NCBI GenBank assembly: GCA_030374765.1
Contig: JARGXX010000010.1
Span: 744,001 to 808,000, forward strand
Source: Agarophyton chilense
Lineage: Eukaryota; Rhodophyta; Florideophyceae; Gracilariales; Gracilariaceae
Length of the DNA stretch: 64,000 nucleotides
Direction of reading: 5' to 3'
Of the stretch, positions 40,947-52,000 are shown piece after piece (positions within the stretch are counted from its first letter, which is position 1; each line of letters opens with the position of its first letter). The notes below the pieces were generated by a model, which had not been told where the DNA came from, ran no database searches, and saw only the letters and a program-made list of their open reading frames with translations. A program made the translations under genes and the position numbers.

Positions 40947-42770
40947 TTACTGTTCTCGTTGCTGGTGCTGGTGCTGCAGCATAATCTTCTCCTTCTGCTG
41001 GATGCTAAAATCGTGGATCTGCTGGAACAGCTCGTCTCTCTCCACGCTAACGTCTACGCCGCCATATCGCGCACCGTCGCGCTCCGTTCTACCGCTGCTG
41101 CTGCGAAAGCCGGTCACGCCACCGCGAAACGGCAGCAGCGCTAACGGCCCCTTGGCGCTCACCGCCTCAAAGTCCTCGCCCTGGTCGAACATGTAGTACA
41201 GGTTCTCGCAGATGAGGTGCAGCGCCTTGTCTTGTTCGCTCTGCACGCTCATCCAGTGCTCGTCGCCTTGCACAAAGCGCGGCTCGCGCTTCCACAGCTT
41301 GGGCGGCACCGCGTCGGCCGACATGTATGCGCCCGTCTCGGCGCTGTAGTAGTGCGCGTTGCGCATTTGCTTGATGGCGGCGTTCATGTGCGACAGCGCG
41401 TCCTCGCGCACGCCCAGCGTGGGCGACAGCAGCATCTCCGCCAGAACCTTGAAGGCCAGCTGGTCCACATCGTCGCCCTTGTCGAACACAGCGCGCCGCA
41501 TCTCGAGCCACTCCGACATGGACATTTGCGCGTCCAGAAAGGACTGTGGCACGCGCTCGCCGTGCTTTCCCACCAGCAACGGGTTAAAGTGCTTAACGTA
41601 GGGGTCCCACGGGATGGGCTTCATTACCGGCTCCATCAGTCGCGCCGCGCTTGACGCAGGCGCTGTCGCTGGCGCAGGCGCTGGCGCTGAGGCTGGCACT
41701 GGGGCTGCTAGCGCTGGGGTTAGGGGGGTCGTCGCCGTCGGCGGCACACTGGCCTTGCGCGGCGAGATAGACTCGCCGCTGCGCAAGCGCGGCGAGAGCG
41801 GCGGCGCAGCAGACGTGGAGGCGGAGGCGGGTGGGGGTACAGGAGCGAGCGCGAGCGCGGGCTTGGGCTTGGGCCTGGGCGAGGGCGCGAGCGCGAGCGC
41901 AGGCTTGGGCCTGGACGCGAGCGCGAGCGCGGACTTGGGCCTGGGTGCGAGCGCGAGCGCGGGCTTGGGCGCGGGCGCGGGCGCAGGCGCGGGCGCGGGC
42001 GCAGGCGCGCTGTTTGGCACTCGCGGCGACGTGGGGGCGGCGAAGGCGGCAGGCGCAGCGACTGGCGGAGCGGGCGACGGGGCGGGCGGCGGGGCGGTCG
42101 GTGGTTTCGCAGCTGCAGGTGGCACAGGTGATGCAAGTGGTGCAGGTGCGACGGATGCGGATGCGGCGGACGGCGAGGGCGGCGGTGGCGACGCATCTCG
42201 GCGGCGGTCGGGAGGATCGCGGTCGAGGGTGATGCCCATCTCAGCGAGGGTGCGGCGGTCGCGTTGTTGGTACGGACGGTCGAGCTCCTGGTTGGCGGCT
42301 TGCAGACGCTGCTGCTGCAGCTTGGTGCGGTGGGCGCGGCCCTTGATGTGAATGTCCATGGACTTTGTGCAATACACGGTGACGCTACACAGCTCGCAAT
42401 AGATGGGCGTGGCCGGCTTCTTCGGCGACTTTGTATGCTTACGTTTGTTCCACTGCGGCTGCGCGTTGAAGTATCGTCCCGTGCGGCCGTTGACGTCGCG
42501 CGGCGCGCCCGCGCCCGCGCCCGCGGCGCCGCCTGCCAGCGTGGTAGGAGCGGCAGGAGCGGAGGCCGAGGCGGTGGCGGAGGCCGAGGCCGAGGCGGAG
42601 GCGGAGGGCTGCGAGGTAGAGGTGGCGGGGACGGTCGAAAGGAAGGGGGCAGCGGGCGCAACGGGGGGATGGTCGTAGTCCTCCCAGTTGATGTCGGGCA
42701 TCTCAACGTCGGGCGGAAGCGGGAGCAGGCCGACATGGTCGGCGTCGGGGGCGGCGCGCGACGACGCCAT
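40947..42770 (-). CDS. Matrin/U1-type C2H2 zinc-finger protein with Pro/Ala-rich linker
   Basis: The first ATG is at 42770 (607 residues). Residues 123-145 form C-x2-C-x12-H-x5-H ('YCELCSVTVYCTKSMDIHIKGRAH'), the spacing of U1/matrin/JAZ fingers that bind RNA or double-stranded RNA. Before it is a Ser/Ala-rich region, after it a long Pro/Ala/Lys linker made of degenerate 'PKPALALAPRP' repeats. The last ~200 residues look globular ('PWDPYVKHFNPLLVGKHGERVP', 'LAEMLLSPTLGVREDALSHMNAAI', 'HLICENLYYMFDQGEDF'), ending in a Gln/His-rich coil. No introns. Likely nuclear RNA-related; exact orthology not recognised. Confidence 0.65.
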   Translation of the reverse strand: MASSRAAPDADHVGLLPLPPDVEMPDINWEDYDHPPVAPAAPFLSTVPATSTSQPSASASASASATASASAPAAPTTLAGGAAGAGAGAPRDVNGRTGRYFNAQPQWNKRKHTKSPKKPATPIYCELCSVTVYCTKSMDIHIKGRAHRTKLQQQRLQAANQELDRPYQQRDRRTLAEMGITLDRDPPDRRRDASPPPPSPSAASASVAPAPLASPVPPAAAKPPTAPPPAPSPAPPVAAPAAFAAPTSPRVPNSAPAPAPAPAPAPAPKPALALAPRPKSALALASRPKPALALAPSPRPKPKPALALAPVPPPASASTSAAPPLSPRLRSGESISPRKASVPPTATTPLTPALAAPVPASAPAPAPATAPASSAARLMEPVMKPIPWDPYVKHFNPLLVGKHGERVPQSFLDAQMSMSEWLEMRRAVFDKGDDVDQLAFKVLAEMLLSPTLGVREDALSHMNAAIKQMRNAHYYSAETGAYMSADAVPPKLWKREPRFVQGDEHWMSVQSEQDKALHLICENLYYMFDQGEDFEAVSAKGPLALLPFRGGVTGFRSSSGRTERDGARYGGVDVSVERDELFQQIHDFSIQQKEKIMLQHQHQQREQ

Positions 42771-42985
42771 GCTCGACGGACGGCGACGCGATATGTACCG
42801 TCGTAACCCGACGGCGCTTTCGGCGTCGCGCGCGTGGAGCGCAAACGGCGAAGCGAAAGCGGCGAAGCGCAAGCGCGCGAAGCGCAAGCGGCGAATTGGG
42901 TGGTCAATTGACAGGTGTGAAAAGTAGTTGATTAATTGGTTGTTGGATGCTGTCGCAAAAAAGACACGCGCCGCTCTTAGCGCCG

Positions 42986-43477
42986 TTAGATCTGGCGTAC
43001 GCATCGCTCGATGAGCTGCTGCACCTCGTCGTCGTCTGCCACGTCGTCGCCCGCCGCCACGCCACCATCGCCGTCGCCATCGCCATCGCCATCGCCATCG
43101 CCGTCGCCATCGCCATCGCCACCGCCATTTCCACCGCCATTTCCACCTCCGCCCCGGCCGTCGTGGCCGACCGCGCAGCGCTGAAACGCAAAGCGGCGCT
43201 CAAGAAACGCCTCGACGGCCAGCACGCAGCGCTCCAGCGAGCGCACGCGGCGCTGCACGGCATCCAGTTGCGGCGGCAGCGCGTGCAAAAGTTGTGCGCG
43301 GCGTCGTCGACTACGACGCGCGCTGTCGCGGTTCTGCTGCTTGCGGATGGCACCCCTGAGCTGTTGCGGCGCACCGCGCGTGGACGTCGGAAGCGACGAC
43401 GACGGCGACGGCGACGGTGACGGAGTCGGCGGTGGCGGCGATGCTTGCTGCTGCGGCAGCGACGGCTGGGGTTGCAT
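42986..43477 (-). CDS. bZIP transcription factor 1
   Basis: The first ATG in frame is at 43477 (163 residues). The basic region 'LRGAIRKQQNRDSARRSRRRR' has the invariant N-x7-R (Asn 49, Arg 57), followed by a short zipper with hydrophobic heptads ('LPPQLDAVQRRVRSLERCVLAVEAFL'). The N-terminus is Pro/Ser-rich. After the zipper comes a Gly-Asp run encoded by a hexanucleotide microsatellite (about 43072-43140). It should bind DNA as a dimer. A second bZIP gene lies immediately upstream in the same orientation with a similar basic region, so this looks like a tandem pair. Confidence 0.8.
   Translation of the reverse strand: MQPQPSLPQQQASPPPPTPSPSPSPSSSLPTSTRGAPQQLRGAIRKQQNRDSARRSRRRRAQLLHALPPQLDAVQRRVRSLERCVLAVEAFLERRFAFQRCAVGHDGRGGGGNGGGNGGGDGDGDGDGDGDGDGDGDGGVAAGDDVADDDEVQQLIERCVRQI
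43072..43140. repeat. Hexanucleotide microsatellite (GCCATC-like) in bZIP 1
   Basis: Repeats of 'catcgc' and 'cgtcgc' type encode alternating Gly-Asp on the minus strand. The run is in frame, so length changes would alter only the acidic linker. Confidence 0.85.
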
Positions 43478-43827
43478 TCGATGCGCGGGGTGTGTCTCGC
43501 TGCGGTTTGGAGTGCGAGCCACATTGTTGACGGCGGCGTGCGAAGCTCAAGTAGCGGCGGCGCCGAGGGGCGCGCAAGGGCGCGCGAGCACGCGGGGGCG
43601 ACAATGACGGTCGAACCACGTGGGCACGAAGCGGTCATGTAAACGGCGTGCGCATGGTAGCGATCGCTACCAATTGCATGCGGCTTGACAAAAGCTCAAT
43701 ACGTGTTTTACGTCACAATTGGCGCGAGAGGCGCGCGTGCATCCCCAATGCCGCCGCGTCGAAAAGCGACCAAGTCGGCGCGCACGTTACACTGTATGTA
43801 ACTTACTATCTCACCCGTCATCTATCA

Positions 43828-44667
43828 CTACGCGTCACCATCGCCATCGCTCCTCCCTCGTGCCTCCAACAGACCGCGTAGCGCGCGGACACGCGCCTCC
43901 AACATGTCAATGCGACGTTGTTGCGTGCCAACCACCTCGTGAAAGCCGAGCACTTTTAGTTTGCGTCGTTCTCGAGAGCGTTGCGCCGAGGCCGAGTTCT
44001 GCCTCTTGCGGATGGCTCGTCGCAGGTGCGCCGGTGCTCCTTTGACCGATTTTGGCACCAATCGCTCTTCTTGTTGCTCTTGTTGCCACTGTTGTTTGCG
44101 TGTGATTGCGCGCACGCCCGTGTCAGCGCTTGGTGCGTCGCTTTCGCTGCCGTAGCTGCGCGCCGAGGCGCTTGCCGAGGCGCTTGCCGAGGCGCTCCAC
44201 ATGGCGTCCCTGGGTGCCAGATCGGTGCCCGCGGACGCGGCGCTGACAGGCTCGGCGCTGGCAACATGGGCGACGGAAAGCTCGCCGACGGCAAGTTCGC
44301 CGACGGCAAGCCCACCGACGGCAAGCCCACCGGCGGCAAGCCCACCGGCGGCAAGCCCACCGACGGCAAGCCCACCGACGGCAAGCTCACCGACGGCAAG
44401 CTCACCGACGGCAAGCTCACCGACGGCAACATCGGGCACGTCAAGCTCGCCGACGGAAAGCTGGGCGGTGGGCAGCTCGGGGCAAATGGCGTCAGCGCAA
44501 GAGGCATGGGTGCCCACGGCGGCCCGACGGCAGGGCGGCGGGGGCGCGCACTCCGTGTCCGGCCACGGCGCGTCCGGCCACAGCGCGTCCGGCCACATGG
44601 CGTCCGGCCCCAGCGGCGGAACGCACGGCGCGAGGAAGCGCAGTCCGTCGCGGCCGCACCTCAACAT
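43828..44667 (-). CDS. bZIP transcription factor 2
   Basis: The first ATG is at 44667 (279 residues). The bZIP domain is at the C-terminus: 'LRRAIRKRQNSASAQRSRERR' with N-x7-R (Asn 224), then heptads 'VLGFHEVVGTQQRRIDMLEARVRALRGLL'. The N-terminal half contains about ten copies of a five-residue 'AVGEL/AVGGL' unit encoded by a 15-bp minisatellite, and an S-A-S-A run. The shared 'LR.AIRK.QN' start with bZIP 1, and adjacency, suggest tandem duplication with later divergence. It ends, like bZIP 1, with Gly-Asp residues. Confidence 0.8.
   Translation of the reverse strand: MLRCGRDGLRFLAPCVPPLGPDAMWPDALWPDAPWPDTECAPPPPCRRAAVGTHASCADAICPELPTAQLSVGELDVPDVAVGELAVGELAVGELAVGGLAVGGLAAGGLAAGGLAVGGLAVGELAVGELSVAHVASAEPVSAASAGTDLAPRDAMWSASASASASASARSYGSESDAPSADTGVRAITRKQQWQQEQQEERLVPKSVKGAPAHLRRAIRKRQNSASAQRSRERRKLKVLGFHEVVGTQQRRIDMLEARVRALRGLLEARGRSDGDGDA
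44272..44430. repeat. 15-bp minisatellite in bZIP 2
   Basis: About ten head-to-tail copies of 'gacggcaagctcacc' and close variants. The 15-bp unit keeps the reading frame and encodes a pentapeptide repeat. Confidence 0.9.
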
Positions 44668-44789
44668 GACCACGAGCACGTAGAAGTTGCACGCTTGCGA
44701 CGCATGCGTCTCTGCGTATATATCGACGCGGCAAGCTCGCGAATAGCTCGTCTCCAAGGCGGGGACGGCGTGCAAGACGCTTTGCTGTA

Positions 44790-45530
44790 ATGGTTGTAAT
44801 GAATACAGTCAGCATATGCGTCAGAGTTGGATACAAGGAAGCGGGGGGAGGGGAGTGGGGGGGTTCGTCGGCACCACCGCCTTCTCTCTTTGCGGCACCG
44901 ATGAACACACGTCCCTCTCGCGCGTTTGTTCCCTTTTGTTCAGTGCTTCTTCATCGTCGCTGTCATGTGCCGTTGAAACTCGTGCAAGTAATCAACCAAT
45001 GGCACTGTACTATATGCAGTATGCTTTGCGCCACCAAATCACCACCAGTAGCCACCAATGGGCACCCAATTACCATCAAAGTGCCACCAAAGTGCCACCA
45101 ATGCCCCCCACTCAATAACGCCCCGTTTACAGCATTTGTCACACCCGAAACCACGCTGGCCCAATCTCATGCCAATCAGCCAATCAGCCAGCCGCGCATT
45201 CGCACCGCAAGCTCCCACTATCCACGAAGGTAGGAGGGCTAACCCTTAGATTGCTACCTTCGTAACATTGCTACCCTTCGGTAACTCCCCTCGAATCTGC
45301 GCCGCTGCTCTTTTTTAACCACTGATTTCATTCTTGTCAGCTTGACATAACTTGCTCTCGCGAAAGAAGCAGAAGGAAGGAATTGCTGAATTGCTAACCC
45401 ATACGCTGGATACAGGCCTTCTGTTTCTCTCATGCTCAAGCTCGTCGCCGTTTGCGACTGATACATCACAACAACACAGTCGCCGCGTCAGTAAGTGCCT
45501 CTACAGACCTTACCAACCACCTTCCCCTTT
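44790..45530. other. Intergenic region between bZIP 2 and the CLPTM1-family gene
   Basis: No supported gene. Contains a short internal repeat around 45040-45110 ('ccaccaatgggcacccaattaccatcaaagtgccaccaaagtgcc', here described by position). Confidence 0.3.
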
Positions 45531-45536
45531 TCGCCC

Positions 45537-47570
45537 TCAATCCTTCTTCTTCTCCTCCGCCCCCTTGCTCTCGCCCACAGATTCCGTCTCGCCCGTCTCG
45601 CCCGTCTCGCCCGTCCCGTCCTCGTCAAACTGCTGCCCAAACTCGTTCACTCGCTTCTTGTCAACCGGGTAGATCCACCGCTGGTACAGCACAATCAGGA
45701 ACACCACGTCGTCGCGGAAGCACGCCACCCGGTGCATCCACGGCATTTTGATGATGAACGAGAACAGGTCGTCAATCACCGTATTGAGAGTCTTATACAT
45801 CATCGCCTTCATCGGCATGTGCGCCACCGATTTAAGCTTGTAGTTGATAAAAATCTGCGGAAACATCATGATGAACCCAAATGCGTACACCGCCCCAACC
45901 AATGAGCTGATCACCCACGAATACCACGACTTGTGTTTTTCATACACCAGCGAATACACTGCGTACCCTATCACCAGCGGGTACATCAAGTATGAGAGGT
46001 ACTTCATTGCCTCTTCGTCGTATTCCTTTGTCTTCTTCGAGTAGCTCTCGCGGTCCGTCATCTCAAACCACGGCACTATTCCAAACAACTTGCGCTGTCC
46101 AGACCGTTCAAATTTGACAGCCTTGCCCAGCTTCCAGATCGCAATCGCCACGCCTACCCCGTTCCCAATCGTGATCATCCAAGACGTCTCGTTGTCCCAC
46201 AGGTACAAAAAGATAATCGCCTCCATCACGATTTTCCAAAGCATGCTCCTCACCGACACCCCCTCCATGCTCTTGATGTTCTTCCAGTGAGAAATGTCAT
46301 TCTTGAACGCAAGCATCTCTAAAACGCTGTGCGCAAGCGACACCACTATCGTCGTTCCCAGCAGCACCGGGTTTGTATCCGTGAAGATTTGCTTCGAGTT
46401 GTCTCGCTCCTCTTCCCTCATGGCGCCCATTGCAATTTGTTTGTCCCACATAGTCTCAAACTGCTTGTATATACACCACTTGGTCAATGATATCGGCGAG
46501 AACGTCGCTTCTATGGTCACCTGTTGCACGCTTTGGTTCATCGGGCGCAGCATGTGGCTCAGCAGCCAAAATTCATTCACGTCAAGTGGTGGGTAGTACT
46601 CACGACTTTCCGTGTCCACATTGAACATCAGCCCTGCCTTCGGCGGCAACTCGCTGAGGCGCAGCGCCCCCGGCGACGTGACGATCACGATGGGCATTTG
46701 CGGCTTCCATACCTGATCGTATCGTACTTGAGACGCTTCATTCTTTTCGCTCTCGCTCTCGCTCTCGCTCTCGCTCTCGCGCTCTATATTTTGTTGCTGT
46801 TGCGCTTCGTGTTGAGCGTCGTTGTTGTGAGCGAGCAAGTTCTTGCCCTCCTTCGACAGGTCGACTTTGCGCCACTGCACCAATTCATGCCGACAGTACA
46901 ACACGTTCTTTCGCACAAAAGCGTCCGTGAGCTCGTCGACAGGCATGTCAAACAAGGCGCCTTTGGTCACAAACACATGCGCATACCACGTAGAATTTTG
47001 CGAGTTGACACTGTGAGGCACGTGCAGTGTGACGTTCTTGGCCATGTAATTGTGCTGTTTGGTGGTGAGATCGAGCCGATCCGCGTGCCACACAGCGTGC
47101 TCCGCGGGCAGGGCAGCGGCTTCCTCGAAGGTCATACGATCGCGCAGGCTGACAAACACGCGAAATTGAAAGACGGTGCCTAGCGGCCAGGCTTGCTGTA
47201 ACGAAACCTCGAAGTAGCGCGGCACAGGGACGGTGGGCGCCCCGAAGAGCGCCATAAGCGGTGCGGCACCCGGCTCGACCATCTCGTGCAGCTGCTGTGG
47301 AGATAGGGACGTCTTCTCTGTGGGAGGCGTCTGTTGCTTGGGCTTGACATAGTATTGATACAAAAGATACATGAGAAGTAGTCGCATGACGAATTGCCGC
47401 ATCGCGGCCGCCGGTTGCGGCGGTGCCTCTGCTGTTGGTGTGGTTGTGGCGCCATCTGGTGGCTGCGCGCCGGTGGTGGTGGTGGTGGTGTGGGTGGTGG
47501 GCGCATCGCGCGAGGGCGCGCGGCGCCGACGCGCGGAGGACGGTGCAGCGCTGCTGGTCTCGGCCGCCAT
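45537..47570 (-). CDS. CLPTM1-family membrane protein
   Basis: The first ATG is at 47570 (677 residues, close to the family length). After a low-complexity N-terminus there is a membrane segment ('FVMRLLLMYLLYQYYV'). Then the long luminal CLPTM1 domain follows: 'WKPQMPIVIV', 'YYPPLDVNEFWLLSHMLRP', 'ATFSPISLTKW'. Several membrane passes follow, with the family's typical 'DTNPVLLGTTIVVSLAHSVLEMLAFKNDISHW', 'SYLMYPLVIGYAVYSL', 'FIMMFPQIFINYKLKSVAHMPM' and 'FRDDVVFLIVLYQRWIYPVD'. Relatives are linked to receptor trafficking and lipid scrambling in the ER. A Ser-Glu run near residue 240 comes from a hexanucleotide repeat (46745-46790). Intronless, intact. Confidence 0.93.
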   Translation of the reverse strand: MAAETSSAAPSSARRRRAPSRDAPTTHTTTTTTGAQPPDGATTTPTAEAPPQPAAAMRQFVMRLLLMYLLYQYYVKPKQQTPPTEKTSLSPQQLHEMVEPGAAPLMALFGAPTVPVPRYFEVSLQQAWPLGTVFQFRVFVSLRDRMTFEEAAALPAEHAVWHADRLDLTTKQHNYMAKNVTLHVPHSVNSQNSTWYAHVFVTKGALFDMPVDELTDAFVRKNVLYCRHELVQWRKVDLSKEGKNLLAHNNDAQHEAQQQQNIERESESESESESEKNEASQVRYDQVWKPQMPIVIVTSPGALRLSELPPKAGLMFNVDTESREYYPPLDVNEFWLLSHMLRPMNQSVQQVTIEATFSPISLTKWCIYKQFETMWDKQIAMGAMREEERDNSKQIFTDTNPVLLGTTIVVSLAHSVLEMLAFKNDISHWKNIKSMEGVSVRSMLWKIVMEAIIFLYLWDNETSWMITIGNGVGVAIAIWKLGKAVKFERSGQRKLFGIVPWFEMTDRESYSKKTKEYDEEAMKYLSYLMYPLVIGYAVYSLVYEKHKSWYSWVISSLVGAVYAFGFIMMFPQIFINYKLKSVAHMPMKAMMYKTLNTVIDDLFSFIIKMPWMHRVACFRDDVVFLIVLYQRWIYPVDKKRVNEFGQQFDEDGTGETGETGETESVGESKGAEEKKKD

Positions 47571-48003
47571 GTGGGGGCTGTGAGTGCGAGGAAGGCGGCG
47601 GGCGGCGGGCGGCGGGCGGGGTGGGAAGGGCGAGGGGAAAGCGCACTCAGTCGTACGCACAGCGAATCGGTATCTTTCGTTTTGCGGTTCACAACAGCAA
47701 CGGTGTGGTGCTCAAAGGTCTCAGCGTTACGCGCTCTGGCCACCGCGTGCCATTTCGATGGGTCGTTTCAAATTATCATTAGCTCAGGGGTGTTCTCCGA
47801 GTTGATGCAACTGCAAAATGTAAACAGGAAAATCTGAATCCACCAATAAAGCGTATCCACGTTTCCCCCAATAATTTCCGAATCATCCTTCTGTAAACGC
47901 TCAATACTGTGGACGCCATTTCTGCATGAGAAACGAAACGTCGTGGGTGGTGGTCACAAACCCTAAGCCAAAACCAGGCAAACCAACCAAAGTGCGATAG
48001 TAC

Positions 48004-48158
48004 TGTGGGCCACGTGTGGTGCACAGCGCACCACACGTGTCCCGGGAGATTAGATTATATAAACCCGGCGTCGCGAGCAGCGACGCCGGGTAAGGAGGAA
48101 GATAGGGAGAGAAAGAAAATAAAGAAAGGGGTACGCTTGCCCAAAAAACAAGCTTTCA
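48004..48158 (+). repeat. 5' LTR of element C
   Basis: 155 bp, TG...CA. It contains two perfect hairpins: 12-bp arms at 48011-48022/48028-48039 (CACGTGTGGTGC) and 11-bp arms at 48064-48074/48080-48090 (CCCGGCGTCGC). A TATA-like 'attatataaac' at 48054-48064 sits between them, so transcription would start in or just after the second hairpin. Confidence 0.95.
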
Positions 48159-48178
48159 TGGTACCGCATCCAAGGTTC
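48159..48178 (+). promoter_or_regulatory. Primer-binding site of element C
   Basis: TGGTACCGCATCC follows the LTR directly; TGG is complementary to the CCA end of a tRNA, as expected for minus-strand priming. Which tRNA is not known. Confidence 0.65.
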
Positions 48179-48190
48179 GAAGAAGTAACA

Positions 48191-49099
48191 ATGTCGTCGT
48201 CATCTAACGTTCCGCGTGTTGTTTTCACCGGTGATTCGTCGGCCGACGTCGGTCGCTTCTTTTTCGCATATGAGAATGTCGTCATGCGAGGGAAGTCTGA
48301 CGAAGAAATGGCTCTGCAGCTATTATGTCATCTGGAGGGAATCTCGTTTGATTTTTTCAACGAGAACTTCGCACGTGAAAGTTCCCTCACTGAAGAGTCC
48401 AAGTAGTACACGGTTGTAAAGTCGAAGCTTATGGCGAAGTTCATGAGGAAGACCCCGCCGGAGGAGGAAGTCCGCTTGGCAGTCGCTGCTAAGCTGGACT
48501 CGAAGGATGTGATGGGCTCCCTGGCCCATTTGCACTCGTTGTAAACCCGTGCAGGGTTCAAAGATAAGGCCTCATTTGGGCTGCTCCGCAATACCGTTGC
48601 GGACCTCCCGGATATGGCTCGTTTCGTCATGTACCGCTCTCCGAGCGACTACAAGTCGTTGAGGAAGGCCGTCCAGGGGTACGAGGTTGGCCGCAAGGCC
48701 TTTTCTGTCGACCGCGAAGAGCCCCATGTTGTTAAGGATATGAAGAGGGGGATTCTCTTAAGGCCCGGCGCTCGCTCTGGAACCGCTCAACAGTTGAAGA
48801 GCAAGGTCGGCCGGTTGGCGGGGCAGTTTGAGGAGCTTTCCCTCATCTTGAAAAAGAAGTTTGAAGTTTCTGCAGTTTCTTGAGACAAGGATTGGACGTG
48901 CAGTTATTGCCAGAAGCCAGGACATGGAGCAAACCGTTTCCCATCCAACCCCCATCGTGACACAAGTTGTACGCGTTGTGGCAAGATGGGCCACTCCAAG
49001 ACCACTTGCTGGTCGACGATAAAGAGAAAGGACACCCGTGCTGTCGGATTTGAGGGCGCTAGGTCCGAATCAACGGAAGAAATGAAGCTGAAGAAGTAA
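48191..49099 (+). pseudogene. Gag of element C, four in-frame stops
   Basis: The ATG at 48191 (another in-frame ATG lies at 48158) starts a gag-like region of about 300 codons with a helical capsid-like part. Two zinc knuckles lie near the end: a degenerate one ('CSYCQKPGHGANRF', about 48897) and a canonical C-x2-C-x4-H-x4-C ('CTRCGKMGHSKTTC', about 48966). Stops occur at 48404 (TAG), 48542 (TAA), 48881 (TGA) and 49097 (TAA), yet the frame is unchanged throughout and continues into protease. It would bind and package RNA if expressed. Confidence 0.8.
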
Positions 49100-52000
49100 G
49101 ATAGTGTTGATCATGTTGCAGTTGTGCAGGAAAGTACTGCAGAGGATGTCGTTGCCGCCGCGAAGAGGAATGCGGATGAGCAAGCACTCCCCAAACAGCC
49201 CCGCAGCAACGTGATGGACATTGACGCCTTGGTCAACCGCACCCCCATGGCCCCTCGCACTGTTGCGAGAGCTAAGGCGAAGAGGAAGGCCAAGAAAACG
49301 AGGAAGACGAAGAGTTCTTCCTATGGATTACAGGATCACGTTGGAAAATACAACGTTATGGCCGAGTTAGCGGCTGCCGCATCTGGATTGACGTTTGGGC
49401 AGTTGCTGCGTGGAGATTCAGAGGAGGCTAGGAAGCTCTTGAAGCGCCTTTTGTCAGGCAGAGTGCCGTTGACTCATGTTTCCGTTCTGCATGCCACCGA
49501 CCTTCCCCGTCGGTTGAAGGTGGTCGCCGTCAGGCTCTATGGAACAGAGGAAAACGCCCTCCTGGACTCTGGAGCAGTGCCCAATCTTCTCTCGTCACGA
49601 ATGTGTGAGCAGTTGACCATCCAACCTGCACCTACCACGAGGAGAGTGACAGTTGCAGATGGATCAGCCGCTAGTGTGTTGGGTTGTGTGAAGGACATTC
49701 CAGTCTCCTTCGGGAAGCTAGGAGTTCCTCTGGACTTCCTGATTGTTCAGAACACCCCATTCGATGTCATAATAGGGTGCCCGACGTTAGAAGCCTTGCA
49801 GGCACAGCTGGACTTCAGCCGTCAGCGGGTGAGTCTTTCTGTTGGCACCAAAGCAGTGTGGTTGCCCCTATACAATGAGCCTCCCATCGTCAATGGAGCT
49901 CACACAGATAGTGAGGACTTTACATCCCCAGAGCACTCGGGACCGGATGAGGTTCCGGTTGAGTCGTCTTCGTCCTCGTCGAGTTCGGGGGACGAATCGG
50001 ATGGCGAACCTGAATTGGTTCTTTCCATCATGAATAAGGAACAGTACGAGCCAGACTTGGAGTCGGTGATGGACGCAGTGGAGACCTCGAGTGAGGACGA
50101 GGAGAGTAGCCGATTGGCACTCCTAGCTTCGAAGCTGAAGCATCTTCCCCAAGAGGTTCAAGGGAGCCTGACCGTCACGCTCAAGGAGACTGACATCATA
50201 GCATGGGACATGAGTGACCTTCGAGCTGCTGATGTTCCAGTGGTGCACTCCTTTGAGTTGACCGATGATACACCTATCCATTCTAGAGCACGCAGGATGC
50301 CGCCGAAGTACAACGCAATCGTACAAAAAGAAGTGGATGAGTTGCTGGAAGCGGGTGTTATCACCCCGTGCAGTTCGGCCTGGTCCTTCCCCGTAGTCAT
50401 TGCGACGAAGAAGGATGGCAGACCAAGGTTCTGTGTCGACTACCGTTAGCTGAACCGAGTGATGAAGGCTGATCGTTGGACTCTCCCCAAGATCGAAGAG
50501 ATCTTCGACGATCTAGCTGGGGCGAAGATCTTCACGACGCTGGACTTGTACACAGGATACTGGCAAGTTCGGGTGTTGGAGAACTGCAAGGAGATGACAA
50601 CGTTCACTTGCCGTTACGGCACGTACAAGTTTGAGGTTATGCCCTTTGGGTTGATGAACGCTCCCTCGACGTTTCAGCGGATGATGGACGGAGTCCTACG
50701 CCGACTACCATACGCAATGGTGTACGTCGACGATGTCGTCATATTCTCAGATAACTTAGCGGATCATCTCCGTCATTGTCATGAGGTGTTCGAAAGGATT
50801 CATGCCGCGAACCTAAAGGTTAAGGTGACTAAGTGCAGCTTTGCTCAGTCTGAGATCAAGTTGCTGGGGCATGTGATCAACAAAGAAGGTATTCAGGTTG
50901 ACATAGGAAAGATAGCGGACATTGTTGACGCACCCGTACCGAGAACCACCACGGAGCTGAGAAGCTTTCTGGGATTGGCAGGCTACTATCGTCGCTTCAT
51001 CAAGAACTTTGCCGAAAGCTCGGCGACGTTACAGACCGCTACTTCTGTCAAGAAGAAGTTCCAGTGGACTCCGGAGATGCAGGTCGCCTTTGAAAACCTG
51101 AAGAGAAAGTTGACGACGCCGCCCGTTCTGGCGTTCCCCGACTTCGAAGCGCCCTTCGTCGTAAAGACCGACGCATCGTCGGTGGCTCTTGGAGTGGTGC
51201 TGGCTCAGAAGAAGGAGGACGGGAAGGTTCACCCCGTTCAGTATGCTTCCCGGACGATGACGGGAGCCGAGAGGAAGTACACTACATGCGAGAGAGAGGC
51301 TCTTGCGGTTGTGTTTGCCCTGAAGAAGTTTCGAGTGTATCTTCTGTCGGAGGTACCGTTCACAGTGATCACGGATCATCATGCGTTGCAGTACGCCTTT
51401 AAGAAGAAAGACCTTCATGGAAGGCTAGCCCGTTGGCTGAACCTACTGGCAGAATACGACTTCGAGGTCAAGTACCGCCCAGGTTCTGCCAATGCAGCCG
51501 CGGATTATCTCTCGAGGATCCCTACGACCAAGAGGGCGAATCCGCGGATAGAGGACGAGTTGTCCAGCGAGGTGGTCGCAACCATCTCGTGGGCCGACCC
51601 CAAACTGTCGGGGTTGGAGCCCTACTTGTTGAACGTTGCTCGGTTCCTCTCCGGAACGCGAGTGCAAGAAGAGGACCCCCGCATCCGACTGGCGATTCGC
51701 CGTAACGCGAAGTACTTCATGCTCTGGAACGATACATTATTCCGTAGAGAGCTTGATGGGCTTCGTGCGATACCGCCGAGGGACGCACGACCAAAGATAT
51801 TGAGCATGTTCCATGACGATATTGGACACTGGGACGTCGCAAGCACGAGGAAGTTCGTCCGCGACAGGTTTTGGTGGCCAGCAGTGTACCAAGACATTAC
51901 TGATTATGTCGGTGGTTGTGTAGGATGCCAAAGAGCGAGAAGACTCCCGACATATCGAACTAACCTGCGGGCACCGATCACGGGACTGTTCGAGACCTTT

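Noticed and set aside
41614..42351. Plus-strand Gly/Ala-rich ORFs inside the zinc-finger gene
   Set aside because: They mirror the Pro/Ala repeats of the minus-strand gene and have no domain.
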